Positions 40,747 through 48,664 of a DNA stretch of 64,000 nucleotides are shown here, piece after piece. Position 1 is the stretch's first letter. Every line of letters starts with the position of its first letter. This stretch comes from Bacillota bacterium (GTDB taxonomy: Bacteria; Bacillota; Clostridia; Oscillospirales; Ruminococcaceae), in assembly GCA_023396225.1 (NCBI GenBank), contig JAEWWT010000006.1, forward strand, positions 1 through 64,000, written 5' to 3'. Under the pieces are notes generated by a model. It searched no databases. It was not told the DNA's origin and saw only the letters and a list, made by a program, of their open reading frames with translations. The translations under genes and the position numbers were made by a program.

Positions 40747-40754
40747 CCCTAAAA

Positions 40755-42290
40755 TCAGTCAATTTTATTAAGCTCGTCAAGAAGATTTTTCTTGGCATTG
40801 AGATTTTTCATGCCGATTTCAAAGAGTTTATCCATTCTGAATCTGATATACTGCTCATAAATATCAGTCTTAAATACATTATCAACAAGCATTTTCTTGT
40901 ATTCAGCTTCGTCAAGGCTTGCAGATGCAATAACAAGAGCGATTTCAAGCTTGCTCATCTTCTTTTCAGTATCAGACAATGATTTTGACTTGTCTATCTT
41001 GTTCATGCTTGCAAGAAGCTGTGCCTTGTCAATTCTAACAGAATATCCCGGAACAGCAAGCCCACCGATATTTCTGATAATATTTGTTTTAAGTGCATTC
41101 ATTACAAACGGGAATTCACTCATCGGCAGATCAGTAAGCTCACAAGGTTTGTAGATGTTGCTGTCAAGCACAGGATAAATAAAGCTGCTGTAAACTGATG
41201 AACACCAAAACTTTTCCTTGTCCTTGAAAACAAGGGGATACTTGTAGCCCTTGTTGCCGGAACCAAGATTAACTTCAATAACAGCATCTCTTTCCGTTGT
41301 GTAGAAAGCGTCATAGTCGGATTCGCACTTATCATTGGCAATTTCAACGAACTTCTCTGAATCAAAGCCATTGAAATCTTCCTTGTCGCCGTCAAGGAAT
41401 GTTCTTACACCGCTGAAACTCTTCTGCCAGATACCTGCTGCAAATGCAGGAACATCAATATATTCAGCATTGAGAGCCGACATGATTGAAGCAGAAACCT
41501 CTGAAGAGATAAACTGCTGATCATCATTTTCGTTGAATTCATATTTGCTGACCATATAATCAGTAACAGTTTTTGCAACTCTGCCCATTTCTATCTGGGA
41601 AATACCGCCGACCTCATATCTGTTGCATACTATATTAATCATAACGGGCAAAGGAATATATCCGCCTATGTACTTAAACCTGTCGTCATTGAGAAGCTTT
41701 GCCATCTTAGGAAGGATCTTCTGCTTTTCGCTTTCGGAAGCATTTATCTTTCCTGACATAATTGCAAGGCAGACAACAAATTCAGCATACTGCTTCATAA
41801 TCTTCTGTTCAGAAAGATAGTTGAAGAAGTAGCCATAAACATATCCGCTAAAAAACTCCTTAATACTATTATAAAGATCAGGAGTTGAGCTTATAACTCT
41901 GATAAACTTTGTTCTAAGACCTGCAACATCCTTTGCTGCAATGGTTTTCTTACCCTCGTTAAGGAATGTGAGCTGGCTTTCCTGTGACTTGAAGAAAAGC
42001 TTGACAAAAGCCTCATAGGTTGACTCGTCAGGAACTTCCTTCTCTCTTTCCTCCTTTATTGTCCAAAGGAGAAATGCCTTCTGCATATTTTTGAGTGCAT
42101 CAGAGGAATTTTCAACAAGTGCCTTGACATCAACAGAAGACGCTTCCCAATACTTTCCCGTCTTATTGAAGTCGGCAAGTATCTTTTCAATTTCCTCCTT
42201 AAAGGCAGCATAAGCAGGAGATTTGTCCATAACAACAACCGCATCGAAAAGTTCGTTTGCAGCAATTGTCAAATCAAATATAACGCTCAT
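40755..42290 (-). CDS. Unrecognised 511-residue cytoplasmic protein
   Basis: I do not recognise a family. The protein is acidic, mainly helical, without signal peptide or membrane segment. The N-terminal 150 residues are Lys/Glu-rich; a middle part has FFKSQESQLTFLNEGKKT and SGYVYGYFFNYLSEQKIMKQYAEFVV. The C-terminal third includes FWCSSVYSSFIYPVLDSNIYKPCELTDLP. I start at MSVIFDL (42290), where AAAGGA lies 12 nt upstream. It stands alone between the rpmG operon promoter region and pyrE, in the same direction as pyrE. Codon use looks like that of neighbours, so recent transfer is not indicated. Confidence 0.75.
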   Translation of the reverse strand: MSVIFDLTIAANELFDAVVVMDKSPAYAAFKEEIEKILADFNKTGKYWEASSVDVKALVENSSDALKNMQKAFLLWTIKEEREKEVPDESTYEAFVKLFFKSQESQLTFLNEGKKTIAAKDVAGLRTKFIRVISSTPDLYNSIKEFFSGYVYGYFFNYLSEQKIMKQYAEFVVCLAIMSGKINASESEKQKILPKMAKLLNDDRFKYIGGYIPLPVMINIVCNRYEVGGISQIEMGRVAKTVTDYMVSKYEFNENDDQQFISSEVSASIMSALNAEYIDVPAFAAGIWQKSFSGVRTFLDGDKEDFNGFDSEKFVEIANDKCESDYDAFYTTERDAVIEVNLGSGNKGYKYPLVFKDKEKFWCSSVYSSFIYPVLDSNIYKPCELTDLPMSEFPFVMNALKTNIIRNIGGLAVPGYSVRIDKAQLLASMNKIDKSKSLSDTEKKMSKLEIALVIASASLDEAEYKKMLVDNVFKTDIYEQYIRFRMDKLFEIGMKNLNAKKNLLDELNKID

Positions 42291-42417
42291 TTTATGACCA
42301 TTCCTTTCTGAGTTTTGTGTTTTGCACAGCAAACCGAGACAACATCCAAAGATACAGAACTCCCCTACTGAAAATGAAGTCCCTGCTCATCTTAAAGGTT
42401 AAAAGTTCCAAAAAATA

Positions 42418-43071
42418 TTATTCTATGCCGTAAACGTTTCTGTATTCAATCATCTTGTCAAGATATTCAGCGCCATCAACAGCACCATCCCTTATTGCAT
42501 TTATAATATCAACAACAGTAACAATAGGGAACACCTTAATTCCGAATTCATCATATACTTCCTGAACAGCTGACTTGTCGCCCCGTCCCTTTTCCATACG
42601 GTCAACGGAAATAACCATGCCAGTAATATCGACATCAGCAGCAGCCTTTAATACAGGAATAACCTGTCTGATTGCAGTTCCTGCTGTGATAACGTCCTCA
42701 ATGATAACAACCTTTTCACCGTCAGTAAGTTTCTTGCCGACGATAACTCCGCCCTCACCGTGATCCTTTGCTTCTTTTCTGTCGAAGCAGTAATTTACTT
42801 CAATGCCATACTTGTTGGACAAAGCAATAGCGCATCCTGTTGCAAGCGGAATGCCCTTGTAAGCAGGTCCGAAGAGAGTATCAGCAGGAATGTTGTTTTC
42901 CTTTATGCATTGTGCATAGAACTCTCCAAGCTTAGCAATCTGTGCGCCTGTTTTATAATTGCCCGTATTAACAAAATACGGTGCTTTTCTTCCACTCTTA
43001 AGTGTGAAGTCACCGAATGTAAGAACACCGCACTCCATCATAAATTTAATAAATTCATTTTTATAGCTCAT
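42418..43071 (-). CDS. pyrE: Orotate phosphoribosyltransferase
   Basis: Joins orotate to PRPP in UMP synthesis. The PRPP-binding signature VVIIEDVITAGTA, the FGPAYKGIPLATG loop and the Lys-rich DRKEAKDHGEGG catalytic loop are visible. Length of 217 residues is typical of the Gram-positive form. Start at 43071 has AAAGGAG 6 nt upstream; an upstream in-frame ATG at 43116 is unsupported. It is apart from other pyr genes in this window. Confidence 0.95.
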   Translation of the reverse strand: MSYKNEFIKFMMECGVLTFGDFTLKSGRKAPYFVNTGNYKTGAQIAKLGEFYAQCIKENNIPADTLFGPAYKGIPLATGCAIALSNKYGIEVNYCFDRKEAKDHGEGGVIVGKKLTDGEKVVIIEDVITAGTAIRQVIPVLKAAADVDITGMVISVDRMEKGRGDKSAVQEVYDEFGIKVFPIVTVVDIINAIRDGAVDGAEYLDKMIEYRNVYGIE

Positions 43072-43260
43072 TGCAGACTCCTTTGCGGCAAAAACATATT
43101 CCTTTATTTTTAGCATACAGATTTAACAAATTAAACCTGATAAATTTATCAATAATTGAGGAAAAACATTGCCTTAATATAAATTTCATAGATACATATA
43201 AATAATATCACAATTAGAAAACAAAATCAACCGAATAATCATATTTACATGTAAAAATAT

Positions 43261-43289
43261 TTGCAAAAAAATTGACACTATGCTACAAT
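43261..43289 (+). promoter_or_regulatory. Promoter of trmB
   Basis: -35 TTGCAA (43261-43266), 17-nt spacer, -10 TACAAT (43284-43289). Confidence 0.7.
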
Positions 43290-43363
43290 AATTCAGTTGC
43301 TATAAAATAATATTGTTTATATAGAAACCGCTCTCTCATAACTCAGAAAGGATTGAAATAATA

Positions 43364-44077
43364 ATGAGAATACGAAGAAAGAAATGGGCAAGACCCGAAC
43401 TTGCTGCCTGCCCTTATTATATAGAGCATGCAGATGAATATAAAAACAAGTGGAACACTGTTTTTGACAATGCCCATCCATTATATGCGGAGCTTGGCTG
43501 CGGAAAGGGCGGCTTTGCAGCACAGGCAGCATTAAAATACCCTGATGTAAATTTCCTTGCTATTGATATAAAGAGTGATATGCTTGCAGTTGCAAGGAGA
43601 ACAATTGAAAGCTTCTTTAAGGTTGCACAAAAGCAGGTTACAAATATAAAGCTTGTTTCACTTAATATAGAGCGTATTCTGCTGGCTTTCGGTGAAAGCG
43701 ATAAAATTGACAGAATCTATATAAATTTCTGCAACCCATGGCCGAGAGCAAAGCATAGCAAGCGCCGCCTTACACATACACGTCAACTTGAACAATACAG
43801 ATTATTCCTCAAAGACGGCGGAGAAATACATTTCAAGACAGATGATGACCAGCTTTTTGAGGAATCGGTTCCGTATTTTGAAGAAACAGGCTTTGAAATA
43901 AAGTATATCACAAGGGATCTTCACGCAAGTGATTATCAGAACAATATCATGACCGAACATGAAAAAGTTTTTTCAGAAGAGGGCAAGAAAATCAAGTTCC
44001 TTATTGCAGAAAAGAAAGATTGGGTAAAGCCTGAAATTCCTGAAAAAGAGGAAGAAACTACTGCTATTGACAATTAA
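43364..44077 (+). CDS. trmB: tRNA (guanine-N7)-methyltransferase
   Basis: Makes m7G46 in the variable loop of tRNA. The SAM site AELGCGKGGFAAQAAL, the FLAIDIKSDML stretch and the signature NFCNPWPRAKHSKRRLTH are diagnostic, with FKTDDDQLFEES near the end. The C-terminus carries an acidic tail. GAAAGGA precedes the ATG. It is followed by coaX after about 135 nt, possibly co-transcribed. Confidence 0.95.
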   Translation: MRIRRKKWARPELAACPYYIEHADEYKNKWNTVFDNAHPLYAELGCGKGGFAAQAALKYPDVNFLAIDIKSDMLAVARRTIESFFKVAQKQVTNIKLVSLNIERILLAFGESDKIDRIYINFCNPWPRAKHSKRRLTHTRQLEQYRLFLKDGGEIHFKTDDDQLFEESVPYFEETGFEIKYITRDLHASDYQNNIMTEHEKVFSEEGKKIKFLIAEKKDWVKPEIPEKEEETTAIDN

Positions 44078-44212
44078 TACGGAAATGGTATAATTATGTG
44101 GGGTATGCTTACATAATTTCAATGCAGGTTCAGAGGATAATTCCTGCAAATGATGAGTGTTATGCATCTCCGGAATGTCTGCAATTTTTTTCTGAAGCAA
44201 GGAGCTGAAAAG

Positions 44213-44980
44213 ATGATTTTTACTATTGACGGCGGCAACACAAACATAGTGTTGGGTGGATTTGAAAACGACAAGCTTGTTTTTCTTTCAAGAATAGCAA
44301 CTCAACCCGGACTAACTTCGGATGAGTATGCCATCAAGTTTATTGATATTCTTAAATTGAACAACCGCCGCGCCGAAGATATCGAAGGTTCGATTATCTC
44401 TAATGTCTACACACCTCTTACCCCTGTGTTCAAGATGGCAGTAAAAACAATTACTGCAAAAAAGGTGCTGACAGTAGGCCCCGGAATAAAAACCGGAGTC
44501 AATATAAAAATTGATGACCCGTCTGTACTTGGAGCGGATCTTGTCTGCGGAGCTGTCAGCGCAATGGAAAAATATAATCCACCATGCATTATATTTGACC
44601 TGGGCACAGCAACCACCATATCTGCAATAGACAGAAACAGGTATTTTCTTGGAGGCTCAATAGTTCCGGGCGTAAAGGTGTCCTTAAATGCACTTTCCTC
44701 AACAGCAGCCGCACTTCCTGATGTAAGTGCAGAGCTTACAAGCAACGTTGTCATAGGAACAAATACACCTGAGGCAATGCAGTCGGGAATTATTCTCGGC
44801 AACGCAAGCATGATTGACGGAATGGTGCTTAGGTATAAGGAAATTATCGGTGAAGACGCAGTAGTCATTGCAACGGGAGGACTTGCTGAAAGCATAATAT
44901 CCCATTGCCGTGAAAATGTAATCCTCGACAACACCCTTGTCATTGACGGACTTTACTCGCTTTACAAAAAGAACGCATAG
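44213..44980 (+). CDS. coaX: Type III pantothenate kinase
   Basis: First enzyme of coenzyme A synthesis, of the CoaX type that needs monovalent cation. The phosphate motif IDGGNTNIVLGGF starts the protein, GADLVCGAVSAMEKY and the FDLGTATTISAID motif follow, then GGSIVPGVKVSLNAL and ATGGLAESI. The ATG at 44213 has AAGGAG 9 nt upstream; an earlier ATG at 44150 lacks one. The next gene is an ECF S-component, which hints at pantothenate uptake coupled to its phosphorylation (inference). Confidence 0.94.
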   Translation: MIFTIDGGNTNIVLGGFENDKLVFLSRIATQPGLTSDEYAIKFIDILKLNNRRAEDIEGSIISNVYTPLTPVFKMAVKTITAKKVLTVGPGIKTGVNIKIDDPSVLGADLVCGAVSAMEKYNPPCIIFDLGTATTISAIDRNRYFLGGSIVPGVKVSLNALSSTAAALPDVSAELTSNVVIGTNTPEAMQSGIILGNASMIDGMVLRYKEIIGEDAVVIATGGLAESIISHCRENVILDNTLVIDGLYSLYKKNA

Positions 44981-45043
44981 ACATTTCATCAAACTTTAGC
45001 GCTGTATTCATACATATTGAAACAGCAGCAAGGAGGAAATTTT

Positions 45044-45652
45044 ATGTCAACAGTAAAAAACAGCAAAACCCTTAAACTCGTTCAGATGAGTATTCTCACT
45101 GCAATTATCATTATCATGGCGTTTACACCTCTCGGGTATCTTAAAATCGGAGTTGTGGAGATTTCTTTTCTAGCCATACCTGTGGTAATCGGCGCAATTT
45201 TATGTGGTCCTCTATGCGGGGGCATACTCGGAGGAATATTTGGAATAACAAGCTTTATCCAATGCTTTGGTATATCAGCATTCGGAACTGCACTTTGTGA
45301 AATCAATCCAATTTATACATTTATAATTTGCCTTGTTCCAAGAATTTTAATAGGCATTTTTGCAGGACTGTTGTTCAAAGCATTGTATAAGATTGATAAA
45401 ACAAAGTTGCTTTCATTCGGTGTCGCAAGCCTTACAGGAGCTTTAACCAATACCGTTTTTTTTGTATTGCTTCTGTTGCTTTTATTCTCAAAATCCGATT
45501 ATATTTCGGGAATGATTGGCGGAATGAATATTCTTGCATTTGCTGTTGCATTTGTCGGAATAAACGGACTTATAGAAGCGGGGGTTTGTCTTGTAATAGG
45601 TTCTGCTGTAACGAAGGCTCTTTCACGTTTCATAACAGCTGATAATAAATAA
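45044..45652 (+). CDS. ECF transporter S-component, probably for pantothenate
   Basis: Substrate-binding membrane subunit of an energy-coupling factor importer, 202 residues with about six hydrophobic segments. The LKIGVVEISFLAIPVVIGAILCGPLCGGILGG pattern resembles PanT-like and related S-components. No ATPase or T-component genes are in the window, as expected for group II ECF systems with shared energising module. Position 60 nt after coaX is the only evidence for pantothenate. AAGGAGG lies 7 nt before the ATG, which fixes the start. Confidence 0.78.
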   Translation: MSTVKNSKTLKLVQMSILTAIIIIMAFTPLGYLKIGVVEISFLAIPVVIGAILCGPLCGGILGGIFGITSFIQCFGISAFGTALCEINPIYTFIICLVPRILIGIFAGLLFKALYKIDKTKLLSFGVASLTGALTNTVFFVLLLLLLFSKSDYISGMIGGMNILAFAVAFVGINGLIEAGVCLVIGSAVTKALSRFITADNK

Positions 45653-45658
45653 AATTCT

Positions 45659-45694
45659 GTCCGGCAGTATCAGGTATATGCCTGCTGCCGGACA
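45659..45694 (+). terminator. Probable terminator after the ECF S-component
   Basis: 10-bp stem TGTCCGGCAG / CTGCCGGACA with a large loop; the following tract TTCTATTTC is only moderately T-rich. Confidence 0.65.
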
Positions 45695-45730
45695 TTCTAT
45701 TTCATAGATTAATAAAGGGGTGTTCTCTCA

Positions 45731-46459
45731 ATGTCGTCAAAGACCTCGGCTCTGACCTTTAAGCAGGGCTTTGCAGACGGTATCCCGATTGGGCTGGGGT
45801 ACTTCTCAGTATCATTCGGATTCGGTGTCATGGCAGTGTCAAAAGGTATTACAGCCTTAGCCGCAATGATAATGTCGCTGACAAACCTTACGTCAGCAGG
45901 ACAAGTTGCAGGCATAACAATCATAGCCGCAGGAGGAACACTTGCAGAAATGGCTCTGGCACAGCTTATAATAAATATGCGTTATGCGCTTATGAGCCTT
46001 TCCTTGTCACAAAAGCTTGACAGCACATTTACACTTCCACACAGAATAATAACCTCTTTTGCAATAACGGACGAAATTTTCGCAGTTGCGTCAAGTCATA
46101 AGGACATCAGCAAGAACTATATGTACGGCATAATGATGCCACCTATTCTTTGCTGGACATCGGGAACGATTCTCGGCGGCATAGCAGGAGAAATTCTCCC
46201 TGAAAGAATAAAGGGCGCACTTGGAATAGCCATTTTCGGAATGTTCATAGCAATCTTCATTCCGCCTGCAAGGAAGTCTGTAGGCGTGCTTTGCGTTGTT
46301 ATTTTATCAGCAGTACTAAGCTGCTGCCTTGAATATATACCACTGTTCTCGGTTGTATCTGACGGCTTTGCAATTATCATCTGCACACTTGTTGCCGCAC
46401 TTGCAGGAGCAATATTCTTTCCTGTCAAGGATTCAGACTCGGAGGTGCAGTCCGAATGA
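45731..46459 (+). CDS. azlC: AzlC-family branched-chain amino acid exporter, large subunit
   Basis: Membrane protein of 242 residues with about seven segments. The family start ALTFKQGFADGIPIGLGYFSVSFGFG and the LAEMALAQLIINMRYALMSLSLSQKL motif are characteristic of AzlC/YgaZ, which exports leucine, valine or analogues with AzlD. An AAGGGG site lies before the ATG. Its last codons overlap the azlD start (ATGA), a sign of translational coupling. Confidence 0.92.
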   Translation: MSSKTSALTFKQGFADGIPIGLGYFSVSFGFGVMAVSKGITALAAMIMSLTNLTSAGQVAGITIIAAGGTLAEMALAQLIINMRYALMSLSLSQKLDSTFTLPHRIITSFAITDEIFAVASSHKDISKNYMYGIMMPPILCWTSGTILGGIAGEILPERIKGALGIAIFGMFIAIFIPPARKSVGVLCVVILSAVLSCCLEYIPLFSVVSDGFAIIICTLVAALAGAIFFPVKDSDSEVQSE

Positions 46460-46782
46460 GCATTAAGATAGTTTTGTACATTGCAGTAATGGCAGGGGTA
46501 ACATATCTTATCAGAATGCTGCCACTTGTGCTGTTCAGAAAGAAGATAAAATCACAGCTTGTAAAGAGTTTTCTGTATTATGTGCCATATGCAGTGCTTG
46601 GGGCAATGACAATACCTGCGATATTCTATTCAACCGGGAGCATATGGACAGCCGCCGCAGGATTAATTGTAGCGGTAATACTTGCATTGAAGAATAAATC
46701 ATTGTTGGTTGTAGCCGCAGCAGCATGTCTTACTGCATATGTAGCAAGCTGGGTAGAATTTTTCATCAGAGCAACAATTTAG
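46456..46782 (+). CDS. azlD: AzlD-family branched-chain amino acid exporter, small subunit
   Basis: Small membrane protein of 108 residues with three to four helices, partner of AzlC. The signature VTYLIRMLPLVLFRKKIKSQLVKSFLYYVPYAVLGAMTIP is typical. The stop codon TAG at 46780-46782 coincides with the left edge of the inverted-repeat element, whose first shared base is the G of the stop. Confidence 0.92.
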   Translation: MSIKIVLYIAVMAGVTYLIRMLPLVLFRKKIKSQLVKSFLYYVPYAVLGAMTIPAIFYSTGSIWTAAAGLIVAVILALKNKSLLVVAAAACLTAYVASWVEFFIRATI

Positions 46783-47350
46783 CTGGTCAAGCTGAGCACA
46801 GCTTGCAGTATCCAAAGGCGGAGCCTTGGTGGCTGTAGCAACAGCGAAACACCCTCGTAACCCCGCAAATGAACAAAAAAATATAAAGACCGCAAGCAAA
46901 AAATTACGGACAAACAAATCTAGTCCGAAATTTCATTTGCGGTCTTCTTTCGTATAAAACCAAAGTACCCTCTGAAAACAAATACAACAGCGCAGCGCCT
47001 TGTGTTTGTTTTCAGACAGACTAACTATATATCATATTTCAAGGCAGAATTTAGTTTTTACAATAACGTATAATATATAAAAAGATACTTTTTAGCACAC
47101 GCAGGTTTTGCTTTGTCTTCAAGTGGTTACAAATCGTTTCACTCTTGTAATCACTTGAAGAGGGAAATTTCGTTTTGGTATAAAAATAACCGCAAATGCA
47201 ATTTCGGACTATTTCAGTTGTCCGTATGATTACATTTGCGGTTTCTATTTTTCTTTGTGCATTTGCGGGGTTACGGGGGGGTGTTTCACCGTTGCGACGG
47301 CGACCAAGGCTCCGCCTTTGGATACCGCAAGCTGTACTCAGCTTGACCAG
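46782..47350. mobile_element. MITE-like element with about 93-bp terminal inverted repeats (repeat copy 4)
   Basis: The left end (46782 on, GCTGGTCAAGCTGAG..) and the reverse complement of the right end (47350 back) match over about 93 bp with about eight mismatches and a short indel. Both then run into TAACCCCGCAAATG. Inside are four hairpins: CCGCAAGC-type with CGGAC/GTCCG at about 46895-46948, a 16-bp stem with CAGCGCAGCG loop (46972-47015), a 17-bp stem from TCTTCAAGTG to CACTTGAAGA (47116-47161) and another CCGCAAATG..CATTTGCGG (47187-47240). No transposase ORF is present. Target duplication is not obvious beyond a shared GCTGG. Confidence 0.8.
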
Positions 47351-48090
47351 CCTATTTTTTTCCTTACATCCCGTACGCCACTTAGAATTACTTTCTTTGC
47401 TTTATCTGCTACCTCTTTAGTTGCGTCCTCTATTCCTTCAAGCGGATAATCTATCCCAAGGCCCTCATACTTGACCTTCCCCATCGTATGATACGGCAAT
47501 ACGTCCAGCACCTCCACATTGTGAAGTGCCCCGATAAACTGTCCCAGTTCAAAAAGATAATTCTCATTGTCCGTTATCGTCGGCACAACAACATGCCTTA
47601 TCCAAACAGGGACATTATTCCTGTCAAGATATTTTGCAAACTCAATTATATTCTCATTGTTATGTGCCGTCAGTTTCTTATGTTCTGTACTGTTGATATG
47701 TTTTATATCAAGCATAATCAGATTTGTGGACTTAATAAGCCTGTCAAATGCCGCAGTATCTTTCCCATCAAAAGTAACCCCCGACGTATCCAGGCAGGTG
47801 TGGATGTTCTTTGCCCTTGCCGCCTCAAAAAGCTCCGTCACAAACTCCATCTGCAAAAGAGGCTCTCCCCCTGTAACCGTAATTCCTCCGTTTGTATAGA
47901 ACATTTTGCATTTTTGATATTCATTAAGAATTTCATCAACTGTGGTTTCCTTGCCTGCTCCTATTTCCCATGTGTCAGGATTATGACAATACTGACATCT
48001 CATAGGACATCCCTGCAAAAAAACAACAAGTCTTATACCTGGCCCGTCAACTGTACCAAAGGATTCAATTGAATGAATTCTGCCATTCAT
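47338..48090 (-). CDS. pflA: Pyruvate formate-lyase activating enzyme
   Basis: Radical-SAM enzyme that installs the glycyl radical in PFL. The cluster motif CPMRCQYC is at the N-terminus after GTVDGPGIRLVVFLQG, followed by GGEPLLQ, SGVTFDGKD and the MLDIKHINSTEH segment. Length of 250 residues is usual. The last three residues (WSS) and the stop codon lie inside the right terminal repeat of the MITE-like element, so the natural C-terminus has been replaced or lengthened. AAAGGG lies about 13 nt before the ATG. It belongs with the split PFL genes just upstream. Confidence 0.95.
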   Translation of the reverse strand: MNGRIHSIESFGTVDGPGIRLVVFLQGCPMRCQYCHNPDTWEIGAGKETTVDEILNEYQKCKMFYTNGGITVTGGEPLLQMEFVTELFEAARAKNIHTCLDTSGVTFDGKDTAAFDRLIKSTNLIMLDIKHINSTEHKKLTAHNNENIIEFAKYLDRNNVPVWIRHVVVPTITDNENYLFELGQFIGALHNVEVLDVLPYHTMGKVKYEGLGIDYPLEGIEDATKEVADKAKKVILSGVRDVRKKIGWSS

Positions 48091-48177
48091 ATTTTTATGT
48101 TACCCTTTCTTGGCATCTATCTCCATATGCACAATAGGGACTGTCTTTCGGCAGCCCCATGATATGCATTTCTAAAA

Positions 48178-48417
48178 TTATATCTGTTTATGGAATGTTC
48201 TTGAAATAATATCATCCTGCTGTTCTTTGCTAAGCTTGATAAAGTTTACTGCATATCCGGAAACTCTTACAGTGAGCTGTGGATACTTTTCAGGATGCTG
48301 CTGTGCGTCAAGAAGTGTTTCTCTTGAAAATACATTTACATTCAAGTGATGTCCGCCCATCTGAGCATAACCATCAAGAAGTGCTACAAGGTTGTCAACC
48401 TGCTGTTTGCTTGCCAT
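48178..48417 (-). CDS. grcA: Separate glycyl-radical domain of pyruvate formate-lyase (GrcA-like)
   Basis: Protein of 79 residues equal to the C-terminal domain of normal PFL. The radical motif RVSGYAV puts the radical Gly at residue 54; upstream LVALLDGYAQMGGHHLNVNVFSRETLL matches the PFL region before it. The gene has its own ribosome site (AAGGAAGGGAG, 7 nt from ATG). It resembles GrcA/YfiD and phage T4 Y06I, which repair oxygen-cleaved PFL in E. coli. Here, however, the large PFL gene lacks this domain, so the small protein is probably an obligate subunit and not a spare part. Confidence 0.9.
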   Translation of the reverse strand: MASKQQVDNLVALLDGYAQMGGHHLNVNVFSRETLLDAQQHPEKYPQLTVRVSGYAVNFIKLSKEQQDDIISRTFHKQI

Positions 48418-48454
48418 AATAATCTCCCTTCCTTTTTGCTATTTACAGAAACCA

Positions 48455-48664
48455 CTAGTTATCATCTATACCTTTGTGGAGCGTAGGAATACTGCATGCC
48501 ATGTTTCCCTTACAGCAGTCAGTGCTTTTTGCTGTATCAGCTTTGATTTTGCCTGACTCATCACATTTCACATTAACATGACCTGAACCCGAAGCCATAA
48601 GCTTATCAATCATGTCAGCCAGTTCCTTTGCGTCCTTATCATTATTATCAGTATGCTTTTGCAT
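48455..48664 (-). CDS. Cys-rich small protein between the two PFL parts
   Basis: Protein of 69 residues that I do not recognise. It starts 17 nt inside pflB, in another frame, with GGAGGAG 10 nt upstream, and ends 37 nt before the glycyl-radical gene. The N-terminal half, ELADMIDKLMASGSGHVNV, faintly echoes LVALLDGY..GGHHLNVNV of the radical domain. The C-terminal half has Cys-Cys-x5-Cys (STDCCKGNMACS) plus one earlier Cys and ends HKGIDDN. It may be a degenerate duplicate of the radical domain that gained a metal-binding tail, or an unrelated regulator. No function is assigned. Confidence 0.6.
   Translation of the reverse strand: MQKHTDNNDKDAKELADMIDKLMASGSGHVNVKCDESGKIKADTAKSTDCCKGNMACSIPTLHKGIDDN

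Noticed and set aside
46699..46917. Minus-strand ORF in the left terminal repeat, and the matching plus-strand ORF at 47255-47449
   Set aside because: Both translate the inverted repeat ends (shared VATATKAPPLDTASC), so they are by-products of the repeat and not genes.
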